Source: Pseudoneurospora amorphoporcata (lineage: Eukaryota; Ascomycota; Sordariomycetes; Sordariales; Sordariaceae). Taken from it: DNA of 64,000 nucleotides. Numbering within the stretch: position 1 is the stretch's first letter; every line of letters starts with the position of its first letter. The stretch is taken from assembly GCA_033297205.1 (NCBI GenBank), contig MU859226.1:1-64000 (forward strand). The letters run 5' to 3'. The translations under genes and the position numbers were made by a program. The notes beneath the pieces are model-generated. The model worked only from the letters and a program-made list of their open reading frames with translations. It was not told where the DNA came from and did no database searches. Shown here one piece after another: positions 24,602 to 37,179 of the stretch.

Positions 24602-27005
24602 TATGCTTGTGATTGCTCGTGCTCGTACTTGATGCTTAATGCAATGCTTGTGATGGAGAGCGGTCTCGGGGTTGAACGGACAAGTTAGGATGCAGAGAAA
24701 GGTTTCCCCTCTTCTTCAGTGGACTTTCAGCAGAGAATTAGCAAAGTTGGGAAAGGTAAAAGTCACGTCATTGGGACTGCATTGGTCCACCGTCATGCTT
24801 TTTCTCTTTCTTTGTGTGTTTTCTTGGATGATCCTCGGCGCAGTTAGTTGGTTGCTGGTTGGGTGGTTGTTGGTCTTGCATCTCAACAATTCTTTAGTCC
24901 GTACGTAGTTCCGAGTGCTATCCTCTTTATCTTCGATGGTTCCCGGTGCTAAGGAAGGCCTGCAGACGCCGCCGATATGCGTGTTCAATAGAGAGTGGAT
25001 GGGCAACTGGCGTCGAAAGAATAATGTACAGTATGTACATACCAAACGGTAGGCATGATTCAACACAAAGAATAAGCTCGGTGAATAGTGAACGGTTACG
25101 GTGAGGATCAACAGGCTCACCTAAACGGCCAAACTATTCTAAACTGTCACTAGAAGTCACGGTTTCAGCCCTTGTTAGTCGGGACAAAGGCAAGCAAGGG
25201 CTTGAGGTTTCGTTTTGACAACCGGCCCTCTCTTCGACTTGGAGCCTCGTTTAACATTCTGACCTCCAATTCTCCAAAGTACCACATGGCGCGGATGGGA
25301 AGTGGAAGAAGAGGAGGATTATGATTCGTTGGAATGGCCCGGTCTTTGCCCCAGTGCCTGTTGTTAGGAGTGGTGACTCCTCGCTCTCAGACCCTTTCAA
25401 CCCCTTCGACCCCGGATCTCGTTTTCAGGGAACTTCAGTGTGGAGCCGTTTCCCGTTCCCCGTTCCCCGTTTTCCCCAGCCGTCCGTTTCCCGCTCCCGC
25501 TCCCGTCGAGCTCGGACGGCGCCCGAGTTGCCTACCCGCTGCGTCGGGAGCGAGGCTGGGTACATAGATAATCGGGTGAAAAACAAGAAAGAGGGACTCT
25601 GGAACGAGATGGATAGTGGCTGATAACGATGAGGAACAGAAGACTCTGTCATGTTGTGTGCTGCCTCCCGTCTGAATTCGATACTTTTCTTTTGTGGGAT
25701 CGAAGGTGGGGAAAGGTGCCGAGTGGCTTACAAAAACGGAGGACCGGCGGTTGGTTTTCGGGTGATCAGCGTGTCAGCTCACTTTGACACTGGGCAGGAG
25801 AGGGCTCCAGGGTATCAAGCAAGGGTTCTCGGAAATTCACTGCTGATTTTCTATTTTCTGTGATACCGAATCTTGATGCTCTGTCTAGCCAGCCGTCGGT
25901 GATAGCTACTCCAACGAGAGGTTTCAAGTCAGCCGTTGAATAATAACTCGTCGAGAAATTGAGTAGATATTGCGTAGAGGTAGGGAGCCAATACGTAGTT
26001 GCTGACGCGGTATATAAGTAGCTGGCTGGGGTCGATCCGAGATGGAGTCTCAATCGTGGGCTGGATGGGGATCCGAAGGGGTCCCCTGGTGAGGGAAGGC
26101 ACCGAGGGATCCACGGATTGACCGGACATATGGCTTGCTATCAAGGACTCCCTTACGTCGCTGCGCTGCGTAATCAGGGCACAAAATGCGAACTACCTAA
26201 GGTACCTACCTGTACTAGGTTTTTCTTTATCTGCCCCTGATCTGTTCCGTTATAAACTTGCAGTGGGGAGGTGCTGGGGGTGCTGTGGGTGCAGTGCCGG
26301 TGAGTGTGTTCAGTGGCCCGGTGGTTGCCAATTTATTACGGTAACGGTCAGCTACCTATTCAGCCACCCCCTCTCCCAATTCACCCCGTCGCCGCACGTC
26401 ACGGCCAAGAGGTATCTCGCCAGCAAAAAACACGCCGAAGGGTACATTACTATCTCGTACTGCATCCCGTACCTTCCACCCGATATCTACCTATGTCACA
26501 CACGCCTGCCTCGCACACAAACAAAGGGGCCGGAATCCAACTGCTTCCATACAAATCCATCTACCGCCCTTTGGTTCTCATCTTCTCTCTTCATCCCCCA
26601 AACTTTTAACTTTGTCTCCCCCAGTTCTTCCCCGCCGCCAAAACTACCAACATCCGCTTGAGCTCTGGACCGCGCCGAGACCGCACAACCAACCCAACTC
26701 CGCCAAACCAACATCCACAAGCGATAGCTCTACTTACCTAAGGTAGTATTTATCTAGACTCTACCCACCAACACACAGCCAGTAGACGCAGACTTACACT
26801 ATTCCTCCACGGCAACCACCCGACACCGCCTCCTGCCTTTACACATCTTTACTTCAACACCAATAACACGCCGCGACTTGGCATATTCCTACGCGCGCAC
26901 GCACCAGAAACCAGGCACCGACATCATTGGCGTTCCTTGTCTTGGATGTGCTCCTAGGGCTATTTCGGCCTTCCTAGTATCAGCATCCGCATTGTTGTCC
27001 CCAAA
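24602..27005. other. ire-1: Intergenic; long upstream region of ire-1
   Basis: About 2.4 kb without a recognised gene. The last 400 bp are C-rich and probably hold the ire-1 promoter and leader. TACCTAAGGTA-type palindromes occur at 26207 and 26735. Confidence 0.45.
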
Positions 27006-30000
27006 ATGCTGCGACGGCCGTCCGGCCACGTCGCTTGCCGGCCCGAAGTCCTCCTGGCTTTCGCCTTCCTCCTAGTCAACTTGCAATGGCTCCAACTTGT
27101 TGATGCTCAGCCGCAGCGTCACGCGAGGTCTCCCCGAGAGGACGACGACCATGCCGTGCCCAACATTGCTACACTGTCCACCCTGACAGGAGGCCACCCC
27201 CAAGCCGTCATCGAGACGCCCCGAACTCACGGCCGTGGCAAGCGGACCGTAGTCGAAATCGCCGACGGGCCCAAAACCGAATCGATCCGATTGAGCTATC
27301 ACGCCCAATCCGACGACAACATTAACAACCAAAACCATGCCGACTTGATTTCTAACAATGCGCGCGCCAACGCTCTTGCTCCGGACTCGTCCGTTCGAGC
27401 ACCTCCGACCCAACACAACAAGGTCGGCTCCTTGGGGGCCGAGCTCTCGCAGCACCAGATTGCGCGGAGCTTGGAGGACTGGGAAGTGGAAGACTTTGTG
27501 CTTCTGGCGACCGTTGACGGAGATCTGTATGCCACCGACCGCGTTCGTGGCGAGGTGCGGTGGCATTTCAAGGCCGACCACCCCATGGTGGAAACTCGGC
27601 ACTTCCGAACCTCCCGCTCCCCCGTTGACGAGGACTACCACGAGATGGACCACTGGATCTGGATTGTGGAGCCCACAAGGGACGGCGAGGTATACATCTG
27701 GAGACCGAGCGACTCGGGTCCCCAGCTGACCAAGATGACCATGACCATGAAACAGCTGGTCGAAAACTACAGCGGCCTCCATATGAACGGGATCGTTTAC
27801 ACCGGCGAGAAGAGGACCAACATGGTGACCCTAAACGCCGCGACCGGCGCCATGATCAAGAACTTGGGTCCCAGAGGTGTCAACATCAACAAGGTTGAGT
27901 CCGAGCGATGCCTTCGAGAGTATGCTCTCGGAAACAGCATCAACAGCGAGTGCAGCAACAGAGAAACCATCACCCTTGGCCGTACCGAATACATTGTCGG
28001 TGTGTATCGCACCGACGGCAGTCCCATTGCATCCTTCAAGTATTCTGAGTGGGCGCCCAACCTGTTGGACGGTGACTTAGGCCAGCAGCATTCAGCTACA
28101 CCTGATAAGCGCTATGTCACTGGTAAACCCGATGGCACCTTCTTTGGCTTTGGCCTTGATCGGGAGAGCGGGGATCGGCCGCTTTTCACCCAGCAGCTCA
28201 CCTCCCCTGTTGCTCGCGTCTTTGATGTCCTTCGTCGTCAGTGGAATCCGACCGGGAGCAGCGACAACGACTTGATTATCCTTCCCCAACCGCTTATCCC
28301 CGTCAATCCCGGTATTTCTCGCTATCGCAGCGGAAAGGTTTTTGTCAATCATACTGAAGAGGGTAGCTGGTATGCTCTTTCGGGAACTCAGTATCCCCTC
28401 ATCCTCCATTCTTCGCCTGCCCCCATCCACAAGTATTGGCCGTTGGAAGGTGGTATGGATGAAGACAAATTGTCAGAAGCACTCGTCGGCATCCATGACC
28501 TGCCCGACTGGCGGATACCCAAGGAGATTAACCGCCTAATGCCACTTTTGGATGCGCCTCCTCCTCCCGCCAGAGACGCCGTTATTACTGGTAATCCCAC
28601 GTTTCCGTCGTCAGCAGGGGCACTGCCCGGGTTACCAGCACCTGACACTGCTACGGCACTCCCTGTGCAAGCCTTTGACTTCTTCCGCAACCCCTTCACT
28701 CTGCTGATTGGAATTGTGGTTGTCATTGGTGTGTGGACAAGGGCTTGGATACCTAAACCACCCAAGAAAGGCTACTCCTTGGAGGGATTCCTGGATTTCA
28801 TGAGAACGCTCGGGGAAAAGGTTGTGGACCTCTCACGCTTTAGGATTCACGTTGTCCGTACAGAACCAACCCCAGCCGTAACTGATGTCACCCCGCGCTC
28901 GGAGGTGGCTAAGGAGGAAATTAGTAAGCCCGATACATCCTCGCCAGACCCGTCCGCCGGGGATTCTGGATCAGATGAAGGATCGGTAAAGAAGGAAGTG
29001 ACATTTGCCGGCCTTCCACAATATTCCGAGACGCCACCAAGCGGCGATTCAAACGATGCTCCCCCGGAAACTACCAAACCGAAGAAGAAGGCTCATAGGG
29101 GACGCCGCGGCGGTATAAAACACCGAAAGGGTCCTAAGAACGAGAACACCCAGTCCCGCGATGACGAACCCCCTGAGCCCACCGTGGATGAAGTCGTCAA
29201 AAAGGCCAAAGAAATTGGTCAACAGCCAAACCTGGAGCCAGACGTCATCACCATTCCGAATGGTGTCGATAATGTTTCTGGTCCTATCCTGAAGATGGGT
29301 AGTCTGGAAGTCAATCAGGAGCAACAGCTTGGCATAGGAAGCAACGGTACCATCGTTTTCGCCGGAAAGTGGGATGGACGTGCTGTTGCTGTGAAGCGCA
29401 TGCTGGTCCAGTTCAATGAGATTGCCAGCCAGGAAACCAAGTTGCTGAGAGAGAGTGACGATCATCCGAACGGTGAGTGGTATCAGCATATGAACTTGAT
29501 CCATCATGTCCCCCTTACTAACTGTCGCAGTCATCCGGTACTTCGCTCAACAACAGTCTGCCGGATTCCTTTACATCGCTCTCGAACTCTGCCAGGCCTC
29601 CCTCGCAGATGTCATCCAGCGGCCCAGTATGTTCCGTGAACTTGCTCAGGCGGGTGAGCGCGACATGCCTGGAGTCTTGTACCAGGTTGCCAAGGGTTTG
29701 AGCCATCTGCACAGTCTTAGGATCGTCCATCGTGACCTCAAACCCCAGAACATCCTCGTCAACATGGGCAAAGATGGTCGCCCACGTATCCTCGTTTCTG
29801 ACTTTGGCCTTTGTAAGAAGCTGGAGGGTGGACAGTCGTCGTTCGGCGCTACTACCGCCCACGCGGCTGGTACGACCGGCTGGCGTGCCCCGGAACTGTT
29901 GCTTGACGACGATGGAGGCCCTGGACCGAGTGCCATGATGACCTTTACCGACCCCGGTTCCAGCATGCACAGTGCTTCCGGTACAGGTTCCGGAGTTGTC

Positions 30001-30696
30001 GGAGCTGGTGTTAACGTACGCCGCGTCACCCGAGCGATCGACATTTTTTCCCTTGGTTTGGTCTTCTTCTATGTCCTCACCAAGGGGCACCACCCCTTTG
30101 ATCTGGGTGATCGGTATATGCGCGAGTCAAACATTCGCAAAGGCAAATATGACTTGCAACTTCTCGAAATTCTCGGGGACTACGCCCATGATGCCAAAGA
30201 CCTCATCGAGAGCATGCTCAACACGAACCCTAAGAAACGTCCCACGGCGCTTGGTGTCATGGCTCATCCTTTCTTTTGGAGTCCCAGAAAGCGCCTCAAC
30301 TTCCTTTGCGACGTCTCCGACCATTTCGAGAAGGAGCCTCGTGATCCTCCCTCGCCAGCACTCTCGTTGCTGGAGGAGCAGAGTCCTTGCGTGATCACCA
30401 ACGGCGATTTCCTCAAGACCTTGCCCAGGGAGTTTGTTGATTCACTGGGCAAACAGCGCAAGTACACAGGCAGCCGTATGCTTGATCTGCTGCGGGCGCT
30501 GCGCAACAAGAAGAACCACTACGAGGACCTTACCCCCCAGCTCAGGAAGATGGTCGGGCCATTGCCGGAAGGATACCTCGGCTTCTTCACTGCACGGTTC
30601 CCCAACCTTCTGATCAAATGCTGGGAAGTAATTGCGGATCTTGACCTGGAGGAATCGGATCGATTCAAGGAGTATTATGAACCGGCTGGGTTGTAG
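27006..30696 (+). CDS. ire-1: IRE1: ER-stress sensor kinase/endoribonuclease
   Basis: Exons 27006-29472 and 29531-30696 give 1210 residues. IRE1 senses unfolded proteins in the ER lumen, oligomerises, and splices the HAC1/hacA-type mRNA. A signal peptide (about residues 14-34, LLAFAFLLVNLQWLQLVDAQ) is followed by the beta-rich luminal domain (VLLATVDGDLYATDRVRGEV). A single membrane span lies near residues 563-580 (LLIGIVVVIGVW), then a charged linker with KKKAHRGRRGG. The kinase domain starts near 775 with the glycine loop LGIGSNGTIVFAGKW, lysine in AVKRM, HRDLKPQN (about 889) and DFG (about 911). The C-terminal KEN ribonuclease domain runs from NFLCDVSDHFEKEP to the end and includes YTGSRMLDLLRALRNKKNHY. 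The single 58-bp intron splits the kinase N-lobe at a Val codon. All key kinase motifs are intact. It is convergent with the bZIP gene. Confidence 0.96.
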
Positions 30697-32627
30697 CGGA
30701 TGTGTATTTTATTTCATTCCTTCCTCATATTGGTTCCAGCGTAATTGCCAATTTACATACTTGCTCTAATCATGCCCTTCCAGCCTTCCATGCATCGTAA
30801 AACAGCACTCTCCGTCACTTCTTTTTTGCTTATTGGGCCCATTGGACGCCTATCATGTCTCTTCCCACGTGGCCTGGTCTTCCCTCATCTCCAGTTCGCC
30901 ATCACTAAGCCTCGCAGTACTATAGAGTTCTGGACCCTTGGCTTACACCCACTATCACAGGAGCTTGTCTCATGATAAGGACTTTTCGAAGCACCGATGG
31001 AAAGCTCAAGGTTTTAGCCTGAATATCAACAGCGCGCCGGTACATATGCGGCGTAGTTCAAAGCGTACAGCGAGTCACCAAGGGCCAGTGACTAACGGAG
31101 GCTTGTGCACTGCGTTCGGAGGTCGCCAATCAACGAAGAGGCAGAGAGGTATTCACCAGAGTCATCACCTCATCATTTCGACTCTGATCAGTGCACATCT
31201 GATTCGAGACGCGTAAGCATTTGCCATCAAGTCCGAAGCACCAGAAATGTGAAAAAAGAGGCGAAAGGGCTCCAGTGCTTTGCGACTTCATAGTCAGAGT
31301 CCGAGCTTGCCCTTGGCGTTGGAGTCGGATGGCAAGCTCCGGGTCCGGCCACATCGGTCAGCAAGCGACCACTGCTCCCATCGCCATCTCCTTATGTGAG
31401 CCAACATGAATTCGGAGACCCAGTTTCAGATGCCTGAATCGACATTGTTGTTCGCATTGGCCAAACTCGAGTTCGACGGACAAGTTGCTCCGGAGCATTG
31501 ATTGGGGAGATGAGTAGATCGATTTCGGCTGAACCTTAAAAGAAGGGAGCCACTTAACGAAATAAGACAGACGGAATCGATACCAAAAGAGCAACCGCAC
31601 GAGATGGTAGTTGTTGAACATTGGCCGACTCAAGTGCATATGGTACTCCGCTCTCCGTCCGAGTCATCTCTTCTCGCCACCACTCCAAATGTGGAATGTG
31701 CAACGGGGTCGAGCGCGCGTCAGGGACGGCGGTTTAGTCTCGGAACGTTCGAGGCCCCTTTTGATCAACCGTTCATTCGGTTCGGAAGATGCTCCTGCTC
31801 CCCGCATTGCCCACACCACCATACCTCACTAGAACTACACTTTATCAAGCCAAAAAAAAAATAATAATAAAAAAATAATAATATAAGAAGCACGTGCTCT
31901 CTAGTCTCTACTGTTGTAAGGCGACTGTGAGTGAAACCGTTGCTCTCGCCTTTGCATGATACATGCCAGGCAACCTAAAGTTAACTTGACATGCTGAGCA
32001 GTAGTCTATATCGGAAGAATCCCCGCCTCGAGACCTACGTGTGGATCCCCGATCCACTGCATGCCAAGAAAGGACACTTAAACAATACACGGCGATGGCT
32101 TCGACAAGACGACAACACTACTCAAGAACACTCGACTAGAACACATGTCATCCGGGCATTTCAAGCACGATAAACGACTCATGATACCATCTGTCCTCGA
32201 TCCTCACCTATGTACCTAACCAATGACAACTTTTTACGATCTGGGGCGAAAGTTAACAACCGCTCTTTCCGTCTTGGGGAGATGAGGGGGGAGCGGAGTG
32301 AAATGTATGTACACTTCCCCTTCCTTTTTGTCTCCCATCAATGCATCACCCGCTTGCGCCTTGTTACGAGCCGCACCCTATTCTAGTGGTATTTAGACCT
32401 GGCCTGGCAAGCCATCATTTTCTTCGCCCTTTCAAGCACTTTCCCACACCACCCAAGTTTACTTCTAATCCCTTGTGATAATCATCACCCTGCCCAGTCC
32501 CGGTCACCCCCAGATCCAATACCCCCAAACCCTCTTTATGGTCCTTGGGCTCACTACCTACTCCTTGTCTCAACACCCATGGTATCTTTTCCCTTCTCTT
32601 CCCCTTTGCTCTCTGTCTCTTTCCTTT
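30697..32627. other. Intergenic between convergent genes
   Basis: About 1.9 kb between the 3' ends of ire-1 and the bZIP gene. It holds an A/T-only run at 31852-31885 (AAAATAATAATAAAA type). No gene is supported. Confidence 0.5.
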
Positions 32628-35274
32628 CTATAGCCCTTTCCCCTCCACTTCTTTCCCTTCCACCCCAGTCCCCTCCCTAGCTTCGATCCCTTCACCCCTT
32701 CCCTCTCCATCCCCCTCTACCCCCTTGTGTTCCCCCTCCACCCCTTTTGTGCTTCCCTCTCTCTCAGCCTTCTCCCTGCCCTTCAACAAAACCCTCGTAG
32801 CCTCCTGATCCAAGTACTCCTCAATCATCCGACAATCACATCCCGGACACGCAACATGGCTCAGCAACGCCGTTTTCAGCTCGTATCTCTCCTGCTCGAG
32901 GCCCTTTAGCGTCAAAACAAGTTCCTGTCGGCGCGAGCTGAGTTCACGCTCCTGTGATTTCAGTGAGGCGACGGCCGCTTTGGATTTCGTTCGGTACCGG
33001 GTGGCGGCTGTGCGGTTTCGTTGGTCGCGGGTTGGGACATTAGGGGAAGAAGTTCGTGAAGGGGACATCAAAGGGCCCGGAGGAGTGTGGATGTGTTGGT
33101 GAGGTTGGGGTTGAGGTCGAAGTAAGTATCGTGGTGGTCCTGGACCTGGACCGGGACCGGGACCGGGACCTGGCGGTGATATTGCTGATGTGAGGTATGG
33201 TCGTATGGAGGATGCGAGTGTTGTGCGAGGACCGCTGCCGCCGCTGAAACCGATACCGGTCCCATCGACCATGGTGCCGTGATATCGGTCACCTCGGGTG
33301 AGTCCGTTTTCACTTTGTCTCTTCCGGTCTTTTTCGTCTTGATCCTCTTTTTCGCCTTTCCCATCTTCTTCCCCTTTCTCTTCGTCTCCGCGGTCCTCCG
33401 GCCCCCCGTCCATATCCCTCCCGTCCACCTCCATAGGACTGCCATCAATACCGAGTCCCGCTCCGGAGGCGCGACCTTTTCCTTTCTTCCTCCCATCATT
33501 ACTTGCTTGTGGTTCATGATCATAATTTTCATCATCCGGCCTCTTCGCCCACCCTCTTTCTGCTTGTTGTCGGGTATTCTTGTTCTTCTTCTGTTGTTTA
33601 CCGTCCGTTCGCAAGGCAAGTGCCAGTGTCGTTTCATTACGGTGTTCCCACTCATTCACATTCGAACTCAGCACAGCATCATGTCGACATATCGGCATCG
33701 GCATCGAAGTCTGACTCTGAAGCAAAGTGAAAGACGCCAAAGAGTTAGTGACTCGTCTTCGTCAGGCTTCAAAGTGCAAGTGGCACTGGAGCAAAACGCT
33801 GCCATAAACAAGACCAAGAGAAAATGTTTTACAACACCCCACTCACCACAATGTTGATGTTAACGGAAGGTGACGCCGCCACGGGTCGGGATGCCGCCGG
33901 TGACTGACAACTCTGGCTGTCGATGCTGATGCCGATGTTGCTGGAAGCGCCTGATGACATGGAAATGGGCATGGACAGGACATAGCTGGGTGGCCTTTGT
34001 CCATGGTCATGTTGATTGTCGAGCATCATTCTTCCTGCCATTGGGTTGTTGACGTTACTGCTGTTGTTAAAGTTGCGGTGGTAGTGCTGCTGCTGGCTGC
34101 TACTGCTGCCATCCTCCCTTTCCCTTCCCATATCCAAATTCATATTCATAATGAAGCTCATCTCGGTCGGCGTCATAGGGTGGTTGTGCCCGTGGTGGTA
34201 TCCCAACTCCAAGTTGGGACTCGCTATCATTGGGTTCGGGTGGTGGCCGTGATGGTGTGCCATTCCATCATAGGGCTGATGCTGCAATGACTGTGGCTGG
34301 CCTGAATTACTGCTGTTGCCATAGTGCTGCTGCTGCTGCTGTTGAAAGGACAACAACCCCTCATGCTGTGAGCTGGGATATCCTGGGCCTCCAACTACCA
34401 CTGGAGAAGTAGTTCCGGTACCGAGTGACATAACTGGTACTGGCACTGACTCTCGCATGCGCATGGGCATGACATCGGCGTTGGAGGAGTGCGTCGGGCT
34501 TGGCCAAAACTGCTGCGGCTGCGGCTGGGCCTGGTGGACTTCATGCTGAGAATGTTGGTGTGAATGTGGGAATCCACATCCTACGGTGGAAAACATCGAG
34601 TGGAGGAGTTGATTCTTGTTATTAATCTCGCCGGCGCCGAAAACATCACCTCTATCTCGAGGGTGACGATGGCTTGTTTCATTGTGCATTACTAGTTGAT
34701 CAGCTGCTACTGGGAAGTCATTCCCATCCACTCCGCTCCAGCCAACAAAATTTTTGGCAGCAGAGGGAGTTAGTACTGGCACGTATGGGTCCCAGCCGCT
34801 GCCGTATGGGCTGTACATTGTCACTGTGCTAGCTCCAGAACAGAGAGAGCACCCACGAGGACTGCCAAAGCACCCGCCGTATTCAGTGTTCAAACAATGC
34901 GGTGTTGTAGTAGTAGTAGTGGTAGGTGTTGTTGTTGTCTTCGTCAGAGTGGCTGGTGTAGTCGCGAAGCCAGCCACAGGAGCGGCAGCGGCAGCGGCGC
35001 CAATGCCATTGGCACCATGATGGTTGCCCGTGGACATGACATTGGCAATGGCTGCTTCCTGTTCGATATCGACATGCATCATTCCTACTCCCACTCCCGC
35101 ACCCTCATCTTCATGGAGATGGGAATTGTGTGTGACTGTGCCTTGCAGGAGAGGCACCGACGATTGAGGCAGAGCCTGAGCCAAATCAGCCCCAGCAACA
35201 ACAGGACCTGTATCGTATTGTTGCCGTTGCCAGTTACTATTGCTAGTAACATCTTCTTGCTCTCCTCTCACCAT
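32628..35274 (-). CDS. bZIP transcription factor, low-complexity
   Basis: Exons 35274-33847 and 33716-32628 give 838 residues; the 130-bp intron has a GTGAGT donor, CTAAC branch site and CAG acceptor in phase 0. The DNA-binding basic region, QRNRTAATRYRTKSKAAVAS, lies near residues 706-725. It is followed by a leucine-zipper-like coiled coil (LKSQERELSSRRQELVLTLK) and then HVACPGCDCRMIEEYL. A basic region with N-x7-R followed by an H-C-C-C-rich tail is typical of ATF/CREB-like fungal bZIP proteins, but I cannot name the orthologue. The first 700 residues are mostly disordered: His/Gln-rich, poly-Thr, poly-Gln, an acidic Lys/Glu/Asp tract and a (PG)n run. The C-terminus is a Lys/Glu/Gly repeat (KGVEGE). 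ATG at 35274 is the first in frame; an upstream exon cannot be excluded. Confidence 0.85.
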
Positions 35275-37054
35275 CTTGACATTGCCTATATGTACTTGGG
35301 TCGGTAGCCTAGTAGCTCGATCCCCCCTTTTCGCCGTTCGTTGTCATCTGTCTTTCATTGTTCTGTTCTGGTTTTGTCGCGTTGTGGGAACCTCTTCCGT
35401 CTCGCAAACGGTCCGGCGGGGGTAAGTAACCTGGTAAGGCGAGCAAGTGTCTCGTACTTCTCGCTTGGCCGGCAGCGAGTCGGTAGTCGGTAAGGTAATC
35501 GGAGGAGGACCTGGACCTGGAGTCTAGTTGAGTTGAAACAGAGGAGAAACAGAACGGTGAACGAAGTGAAAGAGGCCTCCGCTTCCTCACATTCGTATTT
35601 CCGAACATATGCGTCAGTTCAGCTGGAAGAGTGGATGAGGAAGCGGTCAAAGAGGGCTCTTTGCACACTCGGTTGTCTCCCAAGGCAGCGAAGAAATAAA
35701 AGGCTATGGCAGAGCCGTGGTTGGTGATGGTCTTACTACCGTTGTCGGATCCAAGGTTACGAGACTCTTGTAGAGACAGGGCAGACATGTATGCGAGGGC
35801 CGGGGTTCGATAATGGACAGAAGTGTCCGGGTCTGGATTGTTGTGCGGGGAGAGCCAAGCCCCGAGGGAACATGACGACGCCCAGCCTAGCCGAAGCAGT
35901 GGTTGAGTGTTATAACTTAACCCTCTTCTTCCACTTCCCGCTGCCGTGGCCGGTCACTCCGACGCTACCGTCTCTCCATCTCTGTTGAATTGGGGACCCC
36001 AGTCCTGGAAGGGACGGCTTAAAGTGACTCTGAAATGATGGCTCGTGCTGACCTGTCACCTACAGTATCTGATCGCCTACATATCTTGCTAATAACAATA
36101 TTGGGCTGTGGCCTAACACCCCATGATAGTGCCGTGCCGAGAACTTCCTGAGCCAAGCCTATCGTAATCGAGACCTCCACGACCATATTGGCAGAGCTCT
36201 TTTGTTTTCCAATCTAAGGAAGACAGAAGTCGGAAAGACTTGCTGCCTAGATTGCTGGATCACCTGCTTCGGGCTTCGAAAGTAATGCGTGCAATAGTCT
36301 AGGTACAGGGCACCTGGCACACAACTATGGTCCAAACCGATGACACTTCCGACGAGATCGCCGATGCACCTCCTGTATAGACAACGCACCTATATCCACA
36401 CACACAACCTACGAACTGCAGCATACGGGAGGCAGCTGAAAGATGAAGCGACTAACTGCATTGAAGACAATGGAAGATAAACAGCGGTTAGACCGTTGAG
36501 AAAGAAGACCAGACATGCCGGGATAACGGGGATGAGAGAGGCGAGAAAGCCGAAAGGAGACGAATGTTGTCAGGTAGATCCTTGAAAGCTGCTGATAGCA
36601 AAGTGACAGAAGCATACCAATGACCAAAGAGGAAAGAGAAGAGAAGATAACTGACTGATGACGGGCAGAAAAACAGAGAGAAACAGGATGGGAAAAAGAG
36701 GAGATGAAGGGGGGCAAAATAAGAGCTCAAAGCGGGGTAGAACGGGAAAAAGATAAGAAGGGAAAGATGTAAAAGGGCCAAAAGAGAAAGATTACACAAA
36801 CGGGAACACGAGGGGTCAACCAGGAAAAGGCAAGTTGGAGATGAAAATCAAAGGCAGGAAAGAGAAAACCAAAAAAAAAAAAAAAAAGATCAAATAATGG
36901 AAAAACTCAAGAAACGCAAGAGACGCAAAACGTTCACGAGAACAAGGAAAAAAATAAAAATAAAAAATGAAGAGACAAAAAGTCCGGAAGACGGAAGGTG
37001 CTGAAGCTATTCACACCTCTTGGCATGGGTTATGTGCCCTCGAGATGTGTCAAC
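35275..37054. other. Intergenic; upstream region of the bZIP gene
   Basis: About 1.8 kb without a gene. It includes a strongly purine-rich top strand described separately. Confidence 0.5.
36480..36970. repeat. Polypurine-biased tract
   Basis: Roughly 490 bp in which the plus strand is dominated by A and G (GAAAGAAGA, GGGAAAAAGA) and ends in an A17 run and AAAATAAAAAT repeats. The minus strand is correspondingly pyrimidine-rich. It could be the leader/promoter of a minus-strand transcript or simple low-complexity DNA. Confidence 0.75.
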
Positions 37055-37179
37055 GCAAGTGGGTTATCTCCCACACTGTTCTGGCCAATTACATTTGCAG
37101 AGGGACCTTCACGCAACGGCATGCAGGGCTCAGCAAGCGATATAATTGGTCGCGATAGGACGAGATAAAAAACGCCGTA
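37055..37179. mobile_element. Diverged MITE copy (same family as 42344-42508)
   Basis: About 125 bp align closely with the complement of the element at 42344-42508, sharing for example GGCCAATTACATTTGCAG, GGGACCTTCACG and ATAATTGGTCGCGA. There is one internal deletion of about a dozen bases. The terminal repeats are degraded, though weak similarity continues a few bases beyond both ends. It is inverted relative to the other copy. Confidence 0.8.

Noticed and set aside
33279..33857. 192-codon plus frame opposite the bZIP gene
   Set aside because: Antisense to low-complexity coding sequence; hydrophobic runs come from complementing Lys/Glu codons.
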